NCBI RefSeq assembly: GCF_003095655.1
Contig: NZ_CP029151.1
Coordinates: 929,001 to 993,000, forward strand
DNA: 64,000 nucleotides
Origin: Dokdonia sp. Dokd-P16
GTDB lineage: Bacteria; Bacteroidota; Bacteroidia; Flavobacteriales; Flavobacteriaceae
Direction: 5' to 3'
Shown here one piece after another: positions 24,052-33,079 of this stretch. Under the pieces are notes generated by a model. The model saw only the letters and a list, made by a program, of their open reading frames with translations. It searched no databases and was not told where the DNA came from. Made by a program: the position numbers and the translations under genes. The first letter of the stretch is position 1. Each line of letters opens with the position of its first letter.

Positions 24052-26757
24052 TTACTCGATAATAATCTTGATAGTTTCAGTAGTATTAGTACTCTGAACT
24101 TGTAGTAAATAAATACCTGTTGCAAGCCCTTCTGCTTGTAATCTTACAGTACCTTCAAGCACAGCATCTTTAGTATATACCACACGTCCGTTTATGTCAA
24201 TAATTTTCACAGTCCCTCCACCTTGAGGTGTATTTACTGCGATATTGATATTACCGTTACTTGGATTAGGAAACACACTGAATGCTCCAACTGCTGCAAC
24301 TCTATCTACAGATAGAGGTCCTAAGCAAGGATTAAGGTTATCTGGTGGTAAATCTGTAGCAGAAGTTCCGTCTTCTCTTTCTCTCCAATCACCTTGATCT
24401 GCAGAAAAACCTAAACCTCTATTTGCAAATGCATTCCAAATAATACATCCAGCAGTAGCTTTTGTATCCTCATCTGTAAAGTATGGACTCATTTCTACGG
24501 CTGCTAGTATCGCATCTCTACCATCTACAAATCCTGGATTACACGGCTGTAGTTTAAGTCCGTCCATTACTAATTGAAGAGCAATATTATTTCCACCTGT
24601 TCCATTATATATATCTTCATCAAAACCAAACTCATCAATGAATCCCCATGTCATGTCCCAGATCATGGTTGCCCATACATAACCTACTGGATGCGGTGCA
24701 GTGGTATTTTCGAATACCGCAACAGAATCATATGATGAATCATTAATAGCTAGATCTGTACTATAAGGAGTAGGGCGTATACCGCCACCATCTGTAGGCT
24801 GCCCTATTGCATAAGTTCCAATACCTCTTACATCTGCACCAGTGTCTCCTTCCTTCATAGTAACCATAAGCCCGAAATAATCTGACCACCCCTCACTCAT
24901 TACTTCTGTAGCAAATCCAGGAATACAACCATCAACATCAAACTGCACACAAGTTCTCATACAGTTAGAATTGTTTGCACCTCCTGTTAACCTATTTGAC
25001 ACACCATGCCCATATTCATGAGCTACAATACCGTTATCTAGGTTACCGTCAACTTGAAATGGACCTTCATTAAGTAAGGATCCATTAATAATGTCTCCGT
25101 TTTGTAATGCTGTAATTAAAGCTTCTCCATCTTCTTGAGAAACCATAACACTCGCGATAGTTACCTGGTCACCTACTGCTCCAGGAGCCATAGCTATTGG
25201 CGCATCGGCATTGTTATTTATAACAATAACAGCAATGGCCCCTGCTTGCTCTGCAGCTAGAACCTTAACACCAAACTCACATGTACCTCTTCTCAAAAGT
25301 GCAATCTTACCAACTACATCTGCTGCATTTGTAACAGTGTCACAAGCGTCGATTTCATCTGTTGAATCTCCGGCGTTATCATCTAATAATATAGCTAGTT
25401 CTCCAACTAATGCAGTTTGTTCTGGTAATGGTGCTCCAAATCCAGCAGGTATACCTATATAAGAACCTGCCAGAGATCCATCAAGAATTGTAATCGCTTC
25501 TCCTGGAGGTCCACTTGCTGACCACAAAAACATTTGCATTCTTGGATTAATTCCATCTGGTGGTGTAGCAAAGTTTGCGTTATTAAGTCCTGATCCATCT
25601 TGCGAATCTGCAATTACAAAATCGTTGCCATTTCCTAGATTAGAATAATTTGTCTGTTGAAAATTCCCACTCTCTTCATCAAATCCGTAAAGAAATAAAA
25701 CATCATGCATGATGTTGTTCCAATAAAATAAATTTGTAGTAGATGCTTCCAGCATATTTACTGGATTTGTATCAAACGCATAAGGAAAGTCAAAACTAAG
25801 TGCAGCTCCTCCATCTGGTGAAGCTCCCCCTGTATCTTCGTTATCTCCTAATATATCATCCCACGCTAGTACATTATTTCCTCTAGTTATAGTAAACTCT
25901 GCTCCTGCTACGCCGTCTGTATCATGCCACCCAAAAGGAGAAGCCTCTAGGTTCTGAGGATCAACTATTAATGAAGCATTACCATGATTAGGACTCTCTA
26001 CAGGAAGTGCGTATACATTGTATTGCTCCCCAGCAAATGCTGCTGCTGTAGCTTGTTCATTCTTAAAAAGAGAAAAGTCTTTTTTAGTTGCCTTTTTAAT
26101 ATTGTTTGCCGATTGATGATTATGCGTACTAAATGAACAAGAAACTACCCAATCATTTTGATTGATAATTTCTCCTGTTTGAGCATCTATACGTACACTC
26201 CACCAATGCTTACCATCAAGAGTATGAATATTAAGATCCCACGCAATTTTTAACTCTTCACCTACTGGCACATAAACCAATTCTACTGGAACATCTTCTA
26301 AAGAAACACCACCGTTAGTAAGAAGAAATTCTTTAGTCGTTACTGTCTCTATTAAAGAAAAGCTTCCTGTACCCAGACCTAACTCAGCTGCTGCTGCGGT
26401 TGCTGCTTGTAGAGGGTTTAATTGTGGCGTTATTGCATTTACACGAGCAGACACATTTGCTTCAAGAGTGTTTGAAAAATAAACTAACTCTTGACCTTTA
26501 AATGCTCCGTTTGCAGTTGCATTAAATATCGAAATGTCATTATACTTCTGTCCTGCATACACATGCATTACATCAGTTTTTTGAGTTCTACTCTTACTAT
26601 AAATATACAGTTCATTTATATCTTGAGACCCAATTCCTAATTGGCTCCTCTGTGAGGTAATTTCCTGCTTGAGCAGTGATAAATAATCCTGTGCCTGAAC
26701 ACCCATCGAGGTGACAAACAACAAAATCATTAAAATCTTAACGTAATTTTTTTTCAT
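24052..26757 (-). CDS. Secreted M36 (fungalysin-type) metallopeptidase with PA domain and T9SS sorting signal
   Basis: 901 residues. Signal peptide at 1-22 ending V-Q-A-Q. A propeptide region runs to about 230. The zinc site H-E-Y-G-H-G-V-S begins at about residue 580, and the third ligand is in E-G-W-S-D-Y-F-G near 621. A protease-associated (PA) insert lies near 470-540 (L-R-R-G-T-C-E-F-G-V-K and a G-A-I-A-V-I-V core), between the N-terminal part of the catalytic domain and the zinc motif. The C-terminal 75 residues, from F-P-N-P-S-N-G-N to I-I-I-E, form a type A sorting domain for type IX secretion. The enzyme is expected outside the cell or on its surface, degrading protein for nutrition. 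Monocistronic. Confidence 0.93.
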   Translation of the reverse strand: MKKNYVKILMILLFVTSMGVQAQDYLSLLKQEITSQRSQLGIGSQDINELYIYSKSRTQKTDVMHVYAGQKYNDISIFNATANGAFKGQELVYFSNTLEANVSARVNAITPQLNPLQAATAAAAELGLGTGSFSLIETVTTKEFLLTNGGVSLEDVPVELVYVPVGEELKIAWDLNIHTLDGKHWWSVRIDAQTGEIINQNDWVVSCSFSTHNHQSANNIKKATKKDFSLFKNEQATAAAFAGEQYNVYALPVESPNHGNASLIVDPQNLEASPFGWHDTDGVAGAEFTITRGNNVLAWDDILGDNEDTGGASPDGGAALSFDFPYAFDTNPVNMLEASTTNLFYWNNIMHDVLFLYGFDEESGNFQQTNYSNLGNGNDFVIADSQDGSGLNNANFATPPDGINPRMQMFLWSASGPPGEAITILDGSLAGSYIGIPAGFGAPLPEQTALVGELAILLDDNAGDSTDEIDACDTVTNAADVVGKIALLRRGTCEFGVKVLAAEQAGAIAVIVINNNADAPIAMAPGAVGDQVTIASVMVSQEDGEALITALQNGDIINGSLLNEGPFQVDGNLDNGIVAHEYGHGVSNRLTGGANNSNCMRTCVQFDVDGCIPGFATEVMSEGWSDYFGLMVTMKEGDTGADVRGIGTYAIGQPTDGGGIRPTPYSTDLAINDSSYDSVAVFENTTAPHPVGYVWATMIWDMTWGFIDEFGFDEDIYNGTGGNNIALQLVMDGLKLQPCNPGFVDGRDAILAAVEMSPYFTDEDTKATAGCIIWNAFANRGLGFSADQGDWREREDGTSATDLPPDNLNPCLGPLSVDRVAAVGAFSVFPNPSNGNINIAVNTPQGGGTVKIIDINGRVVYTKDAVLEGTVRLQAEGLATGIYLLQVQSTNTTETIKIIIE

Positions 26758-26817
26758 AGAACTATAGGATTTAATTTAAATTATGCAATAAAATTAAACG
26801 AAAGCCACTAACCCCAC

Positions 26818-26835
26818 AATGAATGTACGTTCATT
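26818..26835. promoter_or_regulatory. Imperfect 18-bp palindrome between dgt and the M36 gene
   Basis: AATGAATGTACGTTCATT; outer six bases on each side are complementary around a GTAC centre. The TGAA...TTCA form resembles operators of TetR-family regulators. It sits about 60 bp upstream of the M36 protease start. Regulator unknown. Confidence 0.35.
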
Positions 26836-26846
26836 AACATAATTGT

Positions 26847-28181
26847 TTACCCATTTATATTCATTCCTTGAAGCTGTTGAAATATTTTAACAGACTTACT
26901 ATCTGTCATCACAGACACTTGATTACAAATCTCAAGGAGTTCTTGATACAAAGTATAATCACCGTCTGATCTTGTATTAAATAATTTTAGAACTAGCTTA
27001 TCGTAATGTGTAGGCGTTGTTGTTATTGCATTGCACCTTGCAGACAATAAAGTGTTTAAAATTTCATAACCCGCTATTTCTTTTGAAATCACCTCGTCAC
27101 TGTCATAAATATTTGAAACACTTATTTTAAGAACATCATTGATTTGCGCTTCATATTTAGATTTATCTAGCAATGCCTTATCAAAGACTCCCCCGAGAAT
27201 AGCCTCTTCATTTTTCATAAAAATAGAAACAGCCTCGTCTATGAGCGTTCCTATTGCGAGTGCTCTTAGATAACCCACTCTTGCCGCCTTATCTGTAAGT
27301 GTAGAATATTTAGATCTATTTATATGTGGAACGAGTTTTATAAGATATTCTAAAGCATATTCTTCTGGAATGAGCCCTAAGTTGATACCATCTTCAAAGT
27401 CTATAATAGTATAGCAAATATCATCTGCTGCTTCAACTAAGAAAGTAAGTGGATGTCTCGCGTAACTTATATCCTTACCTGACCTAGTCTGGATAAGACC
27501 TAATTCTTCGGCTACATCTTGAAAAGAGGCTTTATCATCTTGAAAGAAACCATATTTCTTATCTGCTATATGTTTTGTAGGCTTATGTGGGAGCGATTCT
27601 TTTGGGTACTTCATAAATGTACCTAGGGTTGCATACGAAAGTCTTAGACCACCATCTGCACCAGGACGGGACTCCGTGAGTATTTTAAACCCGTTTGCAT
27701 TTCCTTCAAAAGTGCATAGATCTTGATATTCTTTATCTGTGAGCTCTGCTTCAAATCGCTTACCTCCACCATTTTTGAAATAATCACCTATAGATTTTTC
27801 TCCAGAATGACCAAAAGGAGGATTCCCAATGTCGTGTGCCAATGCAGCAGCAGCTACAATTGCCCCAAAATCATTCATCTTATAGCCATGTACCTCAGAA
27901 AGATGAGGATATTTTTCTAGAATTTGTTTCCCTACTTGCCTACCTAATGACCTTCCCACAACAGCGACCTCTAGACTATGCGTTAATCGTGTATGAACAA
28001 AATCTGTTTTAGACAAAGGGATTACCTGCGTCTTATCTTGTAGGCTTCTAAAAGCCGACGAAAAGATTATACGATCGTAATCTACTTCAAAGCCTAAACG
28101 GGTTTCATCTTGCTCTGCTCGTAATCTCTTATTTGTATCTCCTTGCCTCTTAAGTGAAAGCAGTCGTTCCCATTGCATCAT
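26847..28181 (-). CDS. dgt: Deoxyguanosinetriphosphate triphosphohydrolase
   Basis: 444 residues of the HD superfamily. Metal motifs: H-T-R-L-T-H-S-L-E-V (about 63-72) and A-L-A-H-D-I-G-N-P-P-F-G-H-S-G-E (about 113-128), and a later E-A-A-D-D-I-C-Y near residue 250. These enzymes release tripolyphosphate from dGTP and related dNTPs and so tune the nucleotide pool. The N-terminal Q-D-E-T-R-L-G-F-E-V-D-Y-D-R-I-I-F-S-S-A-F-R-R-L-like segment is the conserved start of the family. The gene starts 60 bp from a palindromic repeat. Confidence 0.94.
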   Translation of the reverse strand: MMQWERLLSLKRQGDTNKRLRAEQDETRLGFEVDYDRIIFSSAFRSLQDKTQVIPLSKTDFVHTRLTHSLEVAVVGRSLGRQVGKQILEKYPHLSEVHGYKMNDFGAIVAAAALAHDIGNPPFGHSGEKSIGDYFKNGGGKRFEAELTDKEYQDLCTFEGNANGFKILTESRPGADGGLRLSYATLGTFMKYPKESLPHKPTKHIADKKYGFFQDDKASFQDVAEELGLIQTRSGKDISYARHPLTFLVEAADDICYTIIDFEDGINLGLIPEEYALEYLIKLVPHINRSKYSTLTDKAARVGYLRALAIGTLIDEAVSIFMKNEEAILGGVFDKALLDKSKYEAQINDVLKISVSNIYDSDEVISKEIAGYEILNTLLSARCNAITTTPTHYDKLVLKLFNTRSDGDYTLYQELLEICNQVSVMTDSKSVKIFQQLQGMNING

Positions 28182-28240
28182 TTTTTCAATCCTTTGTTAG
28201 CAAGGGGAAAGATAGTCTTTTTCTACTTTTTTTTGATTGA

Positions 28241-28264
28241 TTTACGCTTTCGCGAAAGCGTAAA
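28241..28264. repeat. Palindromic repeat copy 12, intergenic
   Basis: Perfect copy extended to 24 bp (TTTACGC...GCGTAAA). It lies just upstream of the phased repeat at 28297-28357. Confidence 0.97.
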
Positions 28265-28296
28265 AAACATGACACCTAAAGAATTGTATAACAGTC

Positions 28297-28357
28297 TTAA
28301 CGTTGAGATAACACTAAAATTACAAGAAGCTAATGCAACTATAACAATGAGGTAACT
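28297..28357 (+). promoter_or_regulatory. Candidate Pho box: six 6-mers in 11-bp phase
   Basis: Hexamers at 28297 (TTAACG), 28308 (ATAACA), 28319 (ATTACA), 28330 (CTAATG), 28341 (ATAACA) and 28352 (GTAACT) are each exactly 11 bp apart. Five of six keep the core T-A/T-A-C. This is the geometry of OmpR/PhoB-family sites and resembles the Bacillus PhoP consensus TT(A/T/C)ACA. The array ends 20 bp before a -7-like box, the position of an activator. Assignment to phosphate control is inference, helped by a similar array near the phosphate transporter. Confidence 0.6.
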
Positions 28358-28377
28358 TCAAAAAAAGATAATGCTAG

Positions 28378-28385
28378 CATCTTTG
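28378..28385 (+). promoter_or_regulatory. -7-like box for the lipoprotein/TonB operon
   Basis: CATCTTTG matches TAnnTTTG at seven of eight positions. It lies 20 bp downstream of the phased array and 39 bp before the ATG at 28425. Confidence 0.45.
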
Positions 28386-28424
28386 CATCGAAGATTTTAA
28401 ATGACAATCAAATCGAAAACCAAG

Positions 28425-29687
28425 ATGAAAAAATTAATTTTTAGTTTAGCCTTATTAGGCGGAATTTTAGCAGGATGTTCAAGTGATGATGATCAACCTA
28501 TCGTAATAACTGAAGTTCCTGGAACTGGAGGTGGTGATGATACAGATAGCGTAGATACTACTCTTTCCGGAAATATCACCGAAGACATGACATTAACAAA
28601 TGATGCTATATGGCAGTTAGATGGTCGTGTGATTGTAACAGCTGGAAACACTCTTACTATAGAGCCAGGAACAATCATTAAGGCATTTGCAGGACAAGAA
28701 GCAAACGCTTCTGTTTTAATTATTGCACGTGATGCAAAAATAGAGGCAAACGGAACGGCTGCTGCCCCTATTATTATGACTTCTAGTGCAGATGGTATAC
28801 AACTAGGACAAACAGAAGGAACTCTTGATGAAAATACTCGTGGTTTATGGGGAGGACTTATCGTATTAGGTAACGCACCTATCTCTGAGGATGGTGACGT
28901 AGAAGCATCTCAAATTGAAGGAATACCTGCTAGTGACACTAACGGTCTTTATGGAGGTACTGATGCAGCAGATGACTCAGGAACTATAACTTATGTTTCA
29001 ATACGTCATGGCGGAACACTCATAGGTGAGGGTAACGAAATTAACGGACTTACTTTAGGTGGTGTAGGAACAGGAACTACTATCGATCACGTAGAGGTTG
29101 TAGGAAATGTAGATGATGGTATCGAATTTTTTGGAGGTACTGTGAATGCATCAAATCTTTTAGTGTGGGCTCAAGGTGATGATGGTCTTGACATCGATCA
29201 AGCATACTCAGGAACTGTAACAAACGCAGTTGTAATTGCTGGAGACATCTCTGATCACGCTTTAGAAATAGATGGTCCAGAAGGATCTTTAAACGGTGCT
29301 TTTACACTTAATAATATTACTTTGATAGGAAGTGCAACTGCTCCAAATGGAGAATATGCAGACTATAGAGATGGTGCACAAGGAGCAACTAACAATGTTT
29401 TTGTAACAGGATTCCAAGACGGTAAAGATGTTGAATTAGATAATAATGGGGTTGCTCAAAACTTTATAGATGGTCTAATTTCATTTTCAAACTGGGTTAT
29501 AAATGGAGTAACTCCAGCAAATTCAATTTTTGTTGAAAAAACCGGAGATGGAGAAGCAACAATAGTCTCTCCTTCATTTACTGATCAAGCTGCAGACTGG
29601 ACAATGTCTGGAACAACTGGAGGTGCAGATCTTACTGTATTTGCATGGACACTTGCAGCACAAAGTACATCTGGTGTAATTGATTAA
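28425..29687 (+). CDS. Exported beta-helix lipoprotein
   Basis: 420 residues from the ATG at 28425, which places a classical signal peptide first (M-K-K-L-I-F-S-L-A-L-L-G-G-I-L-A-G-C with lipobox L-A-G-C). The frame opens at 28401, but that start buries the signal eight residues in. The mature protein begins with an acidic S-S-D-D-D-Q tether. It then has repeated short strands such as L-D-G-R-V-I-V-T-A-G-N-T-L-T-I-E-P-G-T-I-I-K, W-G-G-L-I-V-L-G-N-A-P-I and D-D-G-I-E-F-F-G-G-T, the rungs of a right-handed beta helix. Such proteins are often mislabelled as transporters. Paired with a TonB receptor, it is probably a surface or periplasmic binding partner. Ligand unknown; a phosphorus compound is suggested by the upstream array. 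Confidence 0.82.
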   Translation: MKKLIFSLALLGGILAGCSSDDDQPIVITEVPGTGGGDDTDSVDTTLSGNITEDMTLTNDAIWQLDGRVIVTAGNTLTIEPGTIIKAFAGQEANASVLIIARDAKIEANGTAAAPIIMTSSADGIQLGQTEGTLDENTRGLWGGLIVLGNAPISEDGDVEASQIEGIPASDTNGLYGGTDAADDSGTITYVSIRHGGTLIGEGNEINGLTLGGVGTGTTIDHVEVVGNVDDGIEFFGGTVNASNLLVWAQGDDGLDIDQAYSGTVTNAVVIAGDISDHALEIDGPEGSLNGAFTLNNITLIGSATAPNGEYADYRDGAQGATNNVFVTGFQDGKDVELDNNGVAQNFIDGLISFSNWVINGVTPANSIFVEKTGDGEATIVSPSFTDQAADWTMSGTTGGADLTVFAWTLAAQSTSGVID

Positions 29688-29723
29688 TACAATCTCACAC
29701 TCTTACAAACTATACAATAATAT

Positions 29724-29753
29724 AGATTGCCCACCATTAATGGTGGGCAATCT
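29724..29753. promoter_or_regulatory. Perfect 30-bp inverted repeat between the lipoprotein and TonB receptor genes
   Basis: Arms AGATTGCCCACCATT and AATGGTGGGCAATCT meet without a loop in the DNA. The RNA hairpin would have about 13 bp with a minimal loop. No T-run follows, so it is not a standard terminator. It lies 16 bp before the receptor ATG, where it could attenuate, protect or process the operon mRNA. Confidence 0.8.
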
Positions 29754-29769
29754 TATGAATTATAACATA

Positions 29770-32589
29770 ATGAAAACCGTTTTATATTCACTCTTACTTT
29801 TACTGTCTGCAATGACCGCAAATTCTCAAACGGGAATTATCGCTGGTACCATTAACGATGGACAGCTTAATGACATATTACCATTTGCAAATGTTATTGT
29901 ACAAGGAACGACAAAGGGTACTACTTCTGACTTTGATGGGAAATACACACTAGAAATTGCTCCTGGAACCTATGTCATAGAATTTTCTTTTGTTGGATAT
30001 AATACACAGCAAATTTCTGAGGTAATTGTCACAGAAAATAATACTACAAATCTTGATGTAACACTATCGGGAGCATCACTAGACGAAGTTATCATCACAT
30101 CGACTAGTCGTCAAAACACAGAGCAATCAGTTTTAAATCTTCAAAAAAAATCGGTTCAATTGCTCGATGGATTGTCATTAGAAAGTATTAAGAAAAGTGG
30201 CGCTAGTAATGTTGCTGCAGCAGTAAAAAACATTCCTGGAGTATCTGTTCAGGGTGGAAAGTATGTATATGTAAGAGGTCTAGGCGATCGTTATACAAAA
30301 ACAATACTCAATGGTGTAGATGTTCCTGGACTTGATCCAGACAGAAACACACTACAACTTGATATTTTCCCTTCATCAATTTTGGAAAATATCATAGTTG
30401 TAAAATCCTCTACCGCAGACCAACCAGCAGATTTTACTGGAGGTGTAGTTGATATAGTTACTAAAGATATCCCTAATGGAAAAGAAACTAGCGCTTCTAT
30501 AGGTCTTGGCTATAACCCTAATTTTCACTTTAACGATAGCTACATAAGCAACGAATCTAGTGGGACAGATTTTCTAGGTTATGATAACGGACAGCGTACT
30601 AACCCTTTTAATGAGAATCAAGTATTTGACTTCCCTACAAACACGCCTAACACTGCCTCTTTTCTAGCAGGCAGACTAAATCCTGTACTAGCTGCACAGA
30701 GAGAAAACAGTGGTGCAGATTTTAACTTATCGTTTACTACAGGAAACTCTTATGATGTAGGTGATAATAAATTGGGATATCTTGCTTCCGTTTCTTACCG
30801 CAATGAAACTACTTATTATGATGATTATGTAGATGGGCAACGTTTTAGAAAAGATACTGATGCAAGCATTTTTGAATTAAACACAGACAGAACACAACAA
30901 GGTGAAAGAGGAGAAAATAATGTTCTTATCAGCGCATTAGGAGGGTTATCTTATAAAACTAGCAACTCTAAATATCGTCTTAACGTACTACACATACAAA
31001 ATGGTGAATCTGGCGCTTCATTACTTAGCCAAACTAACAGAATAGACAACAGTAACACCATTAAAAAGGACATTTTAATTTATACAGAACGTGCTCTTAC
31101 AAATGTACTTTTGAGTGGAAAACACACTAATGAAGATGCCTCATGGACAACGGAGTGGAAATTATCTCCTACTTTTTCAAGAGTAGATGATAAGGACTTC
31201 CGTACTACTCCATTTCTAGTTAATGATGAAGATGAAAGCTTTACAATAAGCCCAAGTGAATCTGGTGATGCTTCCCGTTTTTTCAGAAATCTTGATGAGA
31301 TAAACCTAGCTGGTAAATTAGATATGACTCGCAAGCATGAATTATTTTCAAAGGATGCAAAATTTAAATTTGGTGCAGCATATACTTATAAGCAACGTGA
31401 TTTCAAAACAGTACGTTTTGCAACACCTTTTAGAAATTTCAATAGCGCTCTTTTAAACGGAGACCCTAATGCAATTTTAGGGCAAAACGTATATAATCCG
31501 GATACTGACAGTGGCTTCTTTGTGAGAAGGGATTCTAATGATAATGACCAGTATGATTCAAATATCAATGTAGGAGCTTTATATGCGTCTGAAGAACTTA
31601 GACCAGCTTCATGGTTCACAGCAATTGTAGGACTACGCTTTGAAAAATTTGATCTTATTTATACTGGGCAAGATCAACAAGGAAACGTTTTTAATGATGA
31701 GAAAATACTAGATAAAGCTGATTTATTTCCTTCTGCAAATTTAATATTTGATCTTAACGAGGATGGGAATAAAAAGATTAGAGCATCATACTCTAGGACT
31801 ACAGCACGTCCTTCATTTAAAGAGGCATCACTTGCACAAATATTTAATCCTATTGAAAACGAGCTTTTTATAGGTAATATAAATTTACAGCCTACTTACA
31901 TTAACAACTTAGATCTAAGATATGAGATTTACGGTGCTAGTGAAAAGAAGTTTGGAATAGGTGATTTTGCTGCATTCAGTGGTTTTTACAAGAGCTTCAA
32001 GGACCCTATCGAACTTACATTTTTTGCCGAGGCAACTGGACAGGTAACACCACGTAACCTAGGAGATGCTAATGTAATAGGAGCAGAAATTGAGCTACGT
32101 AAAAACCTAGATTTCATAGGACTTAACAACTTCTCACTTAATGTAAATTATTCTATTATTGAGTCTGATGAAACATACAATGAAGACGAAAGATTGTTGA
32201 GAGAAAACTTACTGAGAGATGGAGAAACTCTTGACTCTGGAAGAGTTTTACAAGGACAATCACCATTTTTATTAAACGCTGGTATTGCTTTCGAATCTGA
32301 AGATTCTGCATGGAAATCAAGTCTGTCTTACAATGTTCAAGGTAAAACACTTCAAATTGTGGGAGCAGGAGAAATTGCAGATGTATATACACTTCCTTTC
32401 AATGACCTAAAATTCAATATTTCAAAGTCATTTGGAGAAGATCAAAATCAAACAATCACATTTAAGGCAGGAAACTTACTTAATGATGACCGCGAGAGTG
32501 TTTTTCAATCTTACAAAGCAGAAGACCAATTATACTCTAAGTGGAGTCCTGGACAAGATTTTAGCTTAAGCTATAGCTTTAAGTTCTAA
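29770..32589 (+). CDS. TonB-dependent receptor with carboxypeptidase-like N-terminal domain
   Basis: 939 residues from the ATG at 29770. The upstream part of the open frame has no signal sequence, and this start gives one: M-K-T-V-L-Y-S-L-L-L-L-L-S-A ending N-S-Q. Residues 25-110 form a carboxypeptidase-regulatory-like beta sandwich (F-A-N-V-I-V-Q-G-T-T-K-G-T-T-S-D-F-D-G-K-Y). A plug domain follows (S-N-V-A-A-A-V-K-N-I-P-G-V, then Y-V-R-G-L-G-D-R-Y, and an F-P-S-S-I-L-E-N-I-I-V motif), then a beta barrel ending in aromatic F-K-F. It imports a substrate across the outer membrane, presumably delivered by the lipoprotein encoded upstream. A strong terminator follows. Confidence 0.92.
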   Translation: MKTVLYSLLLLLSAMTANSQTGIIAGTINDGQLNDILPFANVIVQGTTKGTTSDFDGKYTLEIAPGTYVIEFSFVGYNTQQISEVIVTENNTTNLDVTLSGASLDEVIITSTSRQNTEQSVLNLQKKSVQLLDGLSLESIKKSGASNVAAAVKNIPGVSVQGGKYVYVRGLGDRYTKTILNGVDVPGLDPDRNTLQLDIFPSSILENIIVVKSSTADQPADFTGGVVDIVTKDIPNGKETSASIGLGYNPNFHFNDSYISNESSGTDFLGYDNGQRTNPFNENQVFDFPTNTPNTASFLAGRLNPVLAAQRENSGADFNLSFTTGNSYDVGDNKLGYLASVSYRNETTYYDDYVDGQRFRKDTDASIFELNTDRTQQGERGENNVLISALGGLSYKTSNSKYRLNVLHIQNGESGASLLSQTNRIDNSNTIKKDILIYTERALTNVLLSGKHTNEDASWTTEWKLSPTFSRVDDKDFRTTPFLVNDEDESFTISPSESGDASRFFRNLDEINLAGKLDMTRKHELFSKDAKFKFGAAYTYKQRDFKTVRFATPFRNFNSALLNGDPNAILGQNVYNPDTDSGFFVRRDSNDNDQYDSNINVGALYASEELRPASWFTAIVGLRFEKFDLIYTGQDQQGNVFNDEKILDKADLFPSANLIFDLNEDGNKKIRASYSRTTARPSFKEASLAQIFNPIENELFIGNINLQPTYINNLDLRYEIYGASEKKFGIGDFAAFSGFYKSFKDPIELTFFAEATGQVTPRNLGDANVIGAEIELRKNLDFIGLNNFSLNVNYSIIESDETYNEDERLLRENLLRDGETLDSGRVLQGQSPFLLNAGIAFESEDSAWKSSLSYNVQGKTLQIVGAGEIADVYTLPFNDLKFNISKSFGEDQNQTITFKAGNLLNDDRESVFQSYKAEDQLYSKWSPGQDFSLSYSFKF

Positions 32590-32613
32590 TCAACTGTTAT
32601 TTAAATTAGCCAC

Positions 32614-32646
32614 AAAAAAAGGTCTCCATATTGGAGACCTTTTTTT
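32614..32646. terminator. Rho-independent terminator
   Basis: Fifteen-bp stem (AAAAAAAGGTCTCCA and its complement, loop TAT) with T-runs both ways. It ends the TonB receptor transcript and may serve the converging MORN-type gene. Confidence 0.93.
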
Positions 32647-32659
32647 ATTTGTATCGTTT

Positions 32660-32679
32660 TACGCTTTCGAGAAAGCGTT
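32660..32679. repeat. Palindromic repeat copy 13, intergenic variant
   Basis: TACGCTTTCGAGAAAGCGTT: the central CGCG is CGAG and the last base differs. It lies 1 bp before the end of the minus-strand MORN-type gene. Confidence 0.88.
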
Positions 32680-32680
32680 A

Positions 32681-33046
32681 TTATCTATTACTAGCAACTT
32701 TGGAACCTTCATTCTTCCAAGTATTAACAGAAGCTACTCGTGAATCTTGATAGTCTACCTCAGTAAGTTTATCACTTGACCAGAAGAACCAAGTACCCAC
32801 TTTAGTTCCATTGTCATATTGAGCTTTGGCAGTTTTATCTCCATCACGGTTATAACTAATCCACTGTCCAGTAACTTGTCCTTCCTTAGTATAAAAACCT
32901 GTTTGACTTACTTCACCATTATCAAAATATAAAGTTGCCTTAACTAGGTCTCCTACTTCTACATATGTAGGCTTATTATTTTTTTCTTGAGCTTGCATTG
33001 AAACAACCATTAAAAATGCAACTGCTATCATCATTATCTTTTTCAT
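32681..33046 (-). CDS. Exported MORN/YwqK-like protein
   Basis: 121 residues. Signal peptide at 1-19 (ends M-Q-A-Q). Three MORN-2-like hairpins follow: Y-F-D-N-G-E-V-S-Q-T-G-F-Y, N-R-D-G-D-K-T-A-K-A-Q-Y and N-G-T-K-V-G-T-W-F-F-W, close to the family's D-G-x-x-x-x-x-G-x-Y pattern. Predicted periplasmic or secreted; function unknown. Its start faces the phosphate transporter gene across a region rich in TTTACA repeats, so its expression may follow phosphate supply (inference). Database names for this family are often misleading. Confidence 0.78.
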   Translation of the reverse strand: MKKIMMIAVAFLMVVSMQAQEKNNKPTYVEVGDLVKATLYFDNGEVSQTGFYTKEGQVTGQWISYNRDGDKTAKAQYDNGTKVGTWFFWSSDKLTEVDYQDSRVASVNTWKNEGSKVASNR

Positions 33047-33079
33047 AATTTGGGATTTTAATTTTTCTATGATATAAAT

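Noticed and set aside
29680-29769. Longer N-terminus for the TonB receptor starting at 29680
   Set aside because: It would run through the 30-bp inverted repeat and bury the signal peptide; the ATG at 29770 gives a proper signal sequence.
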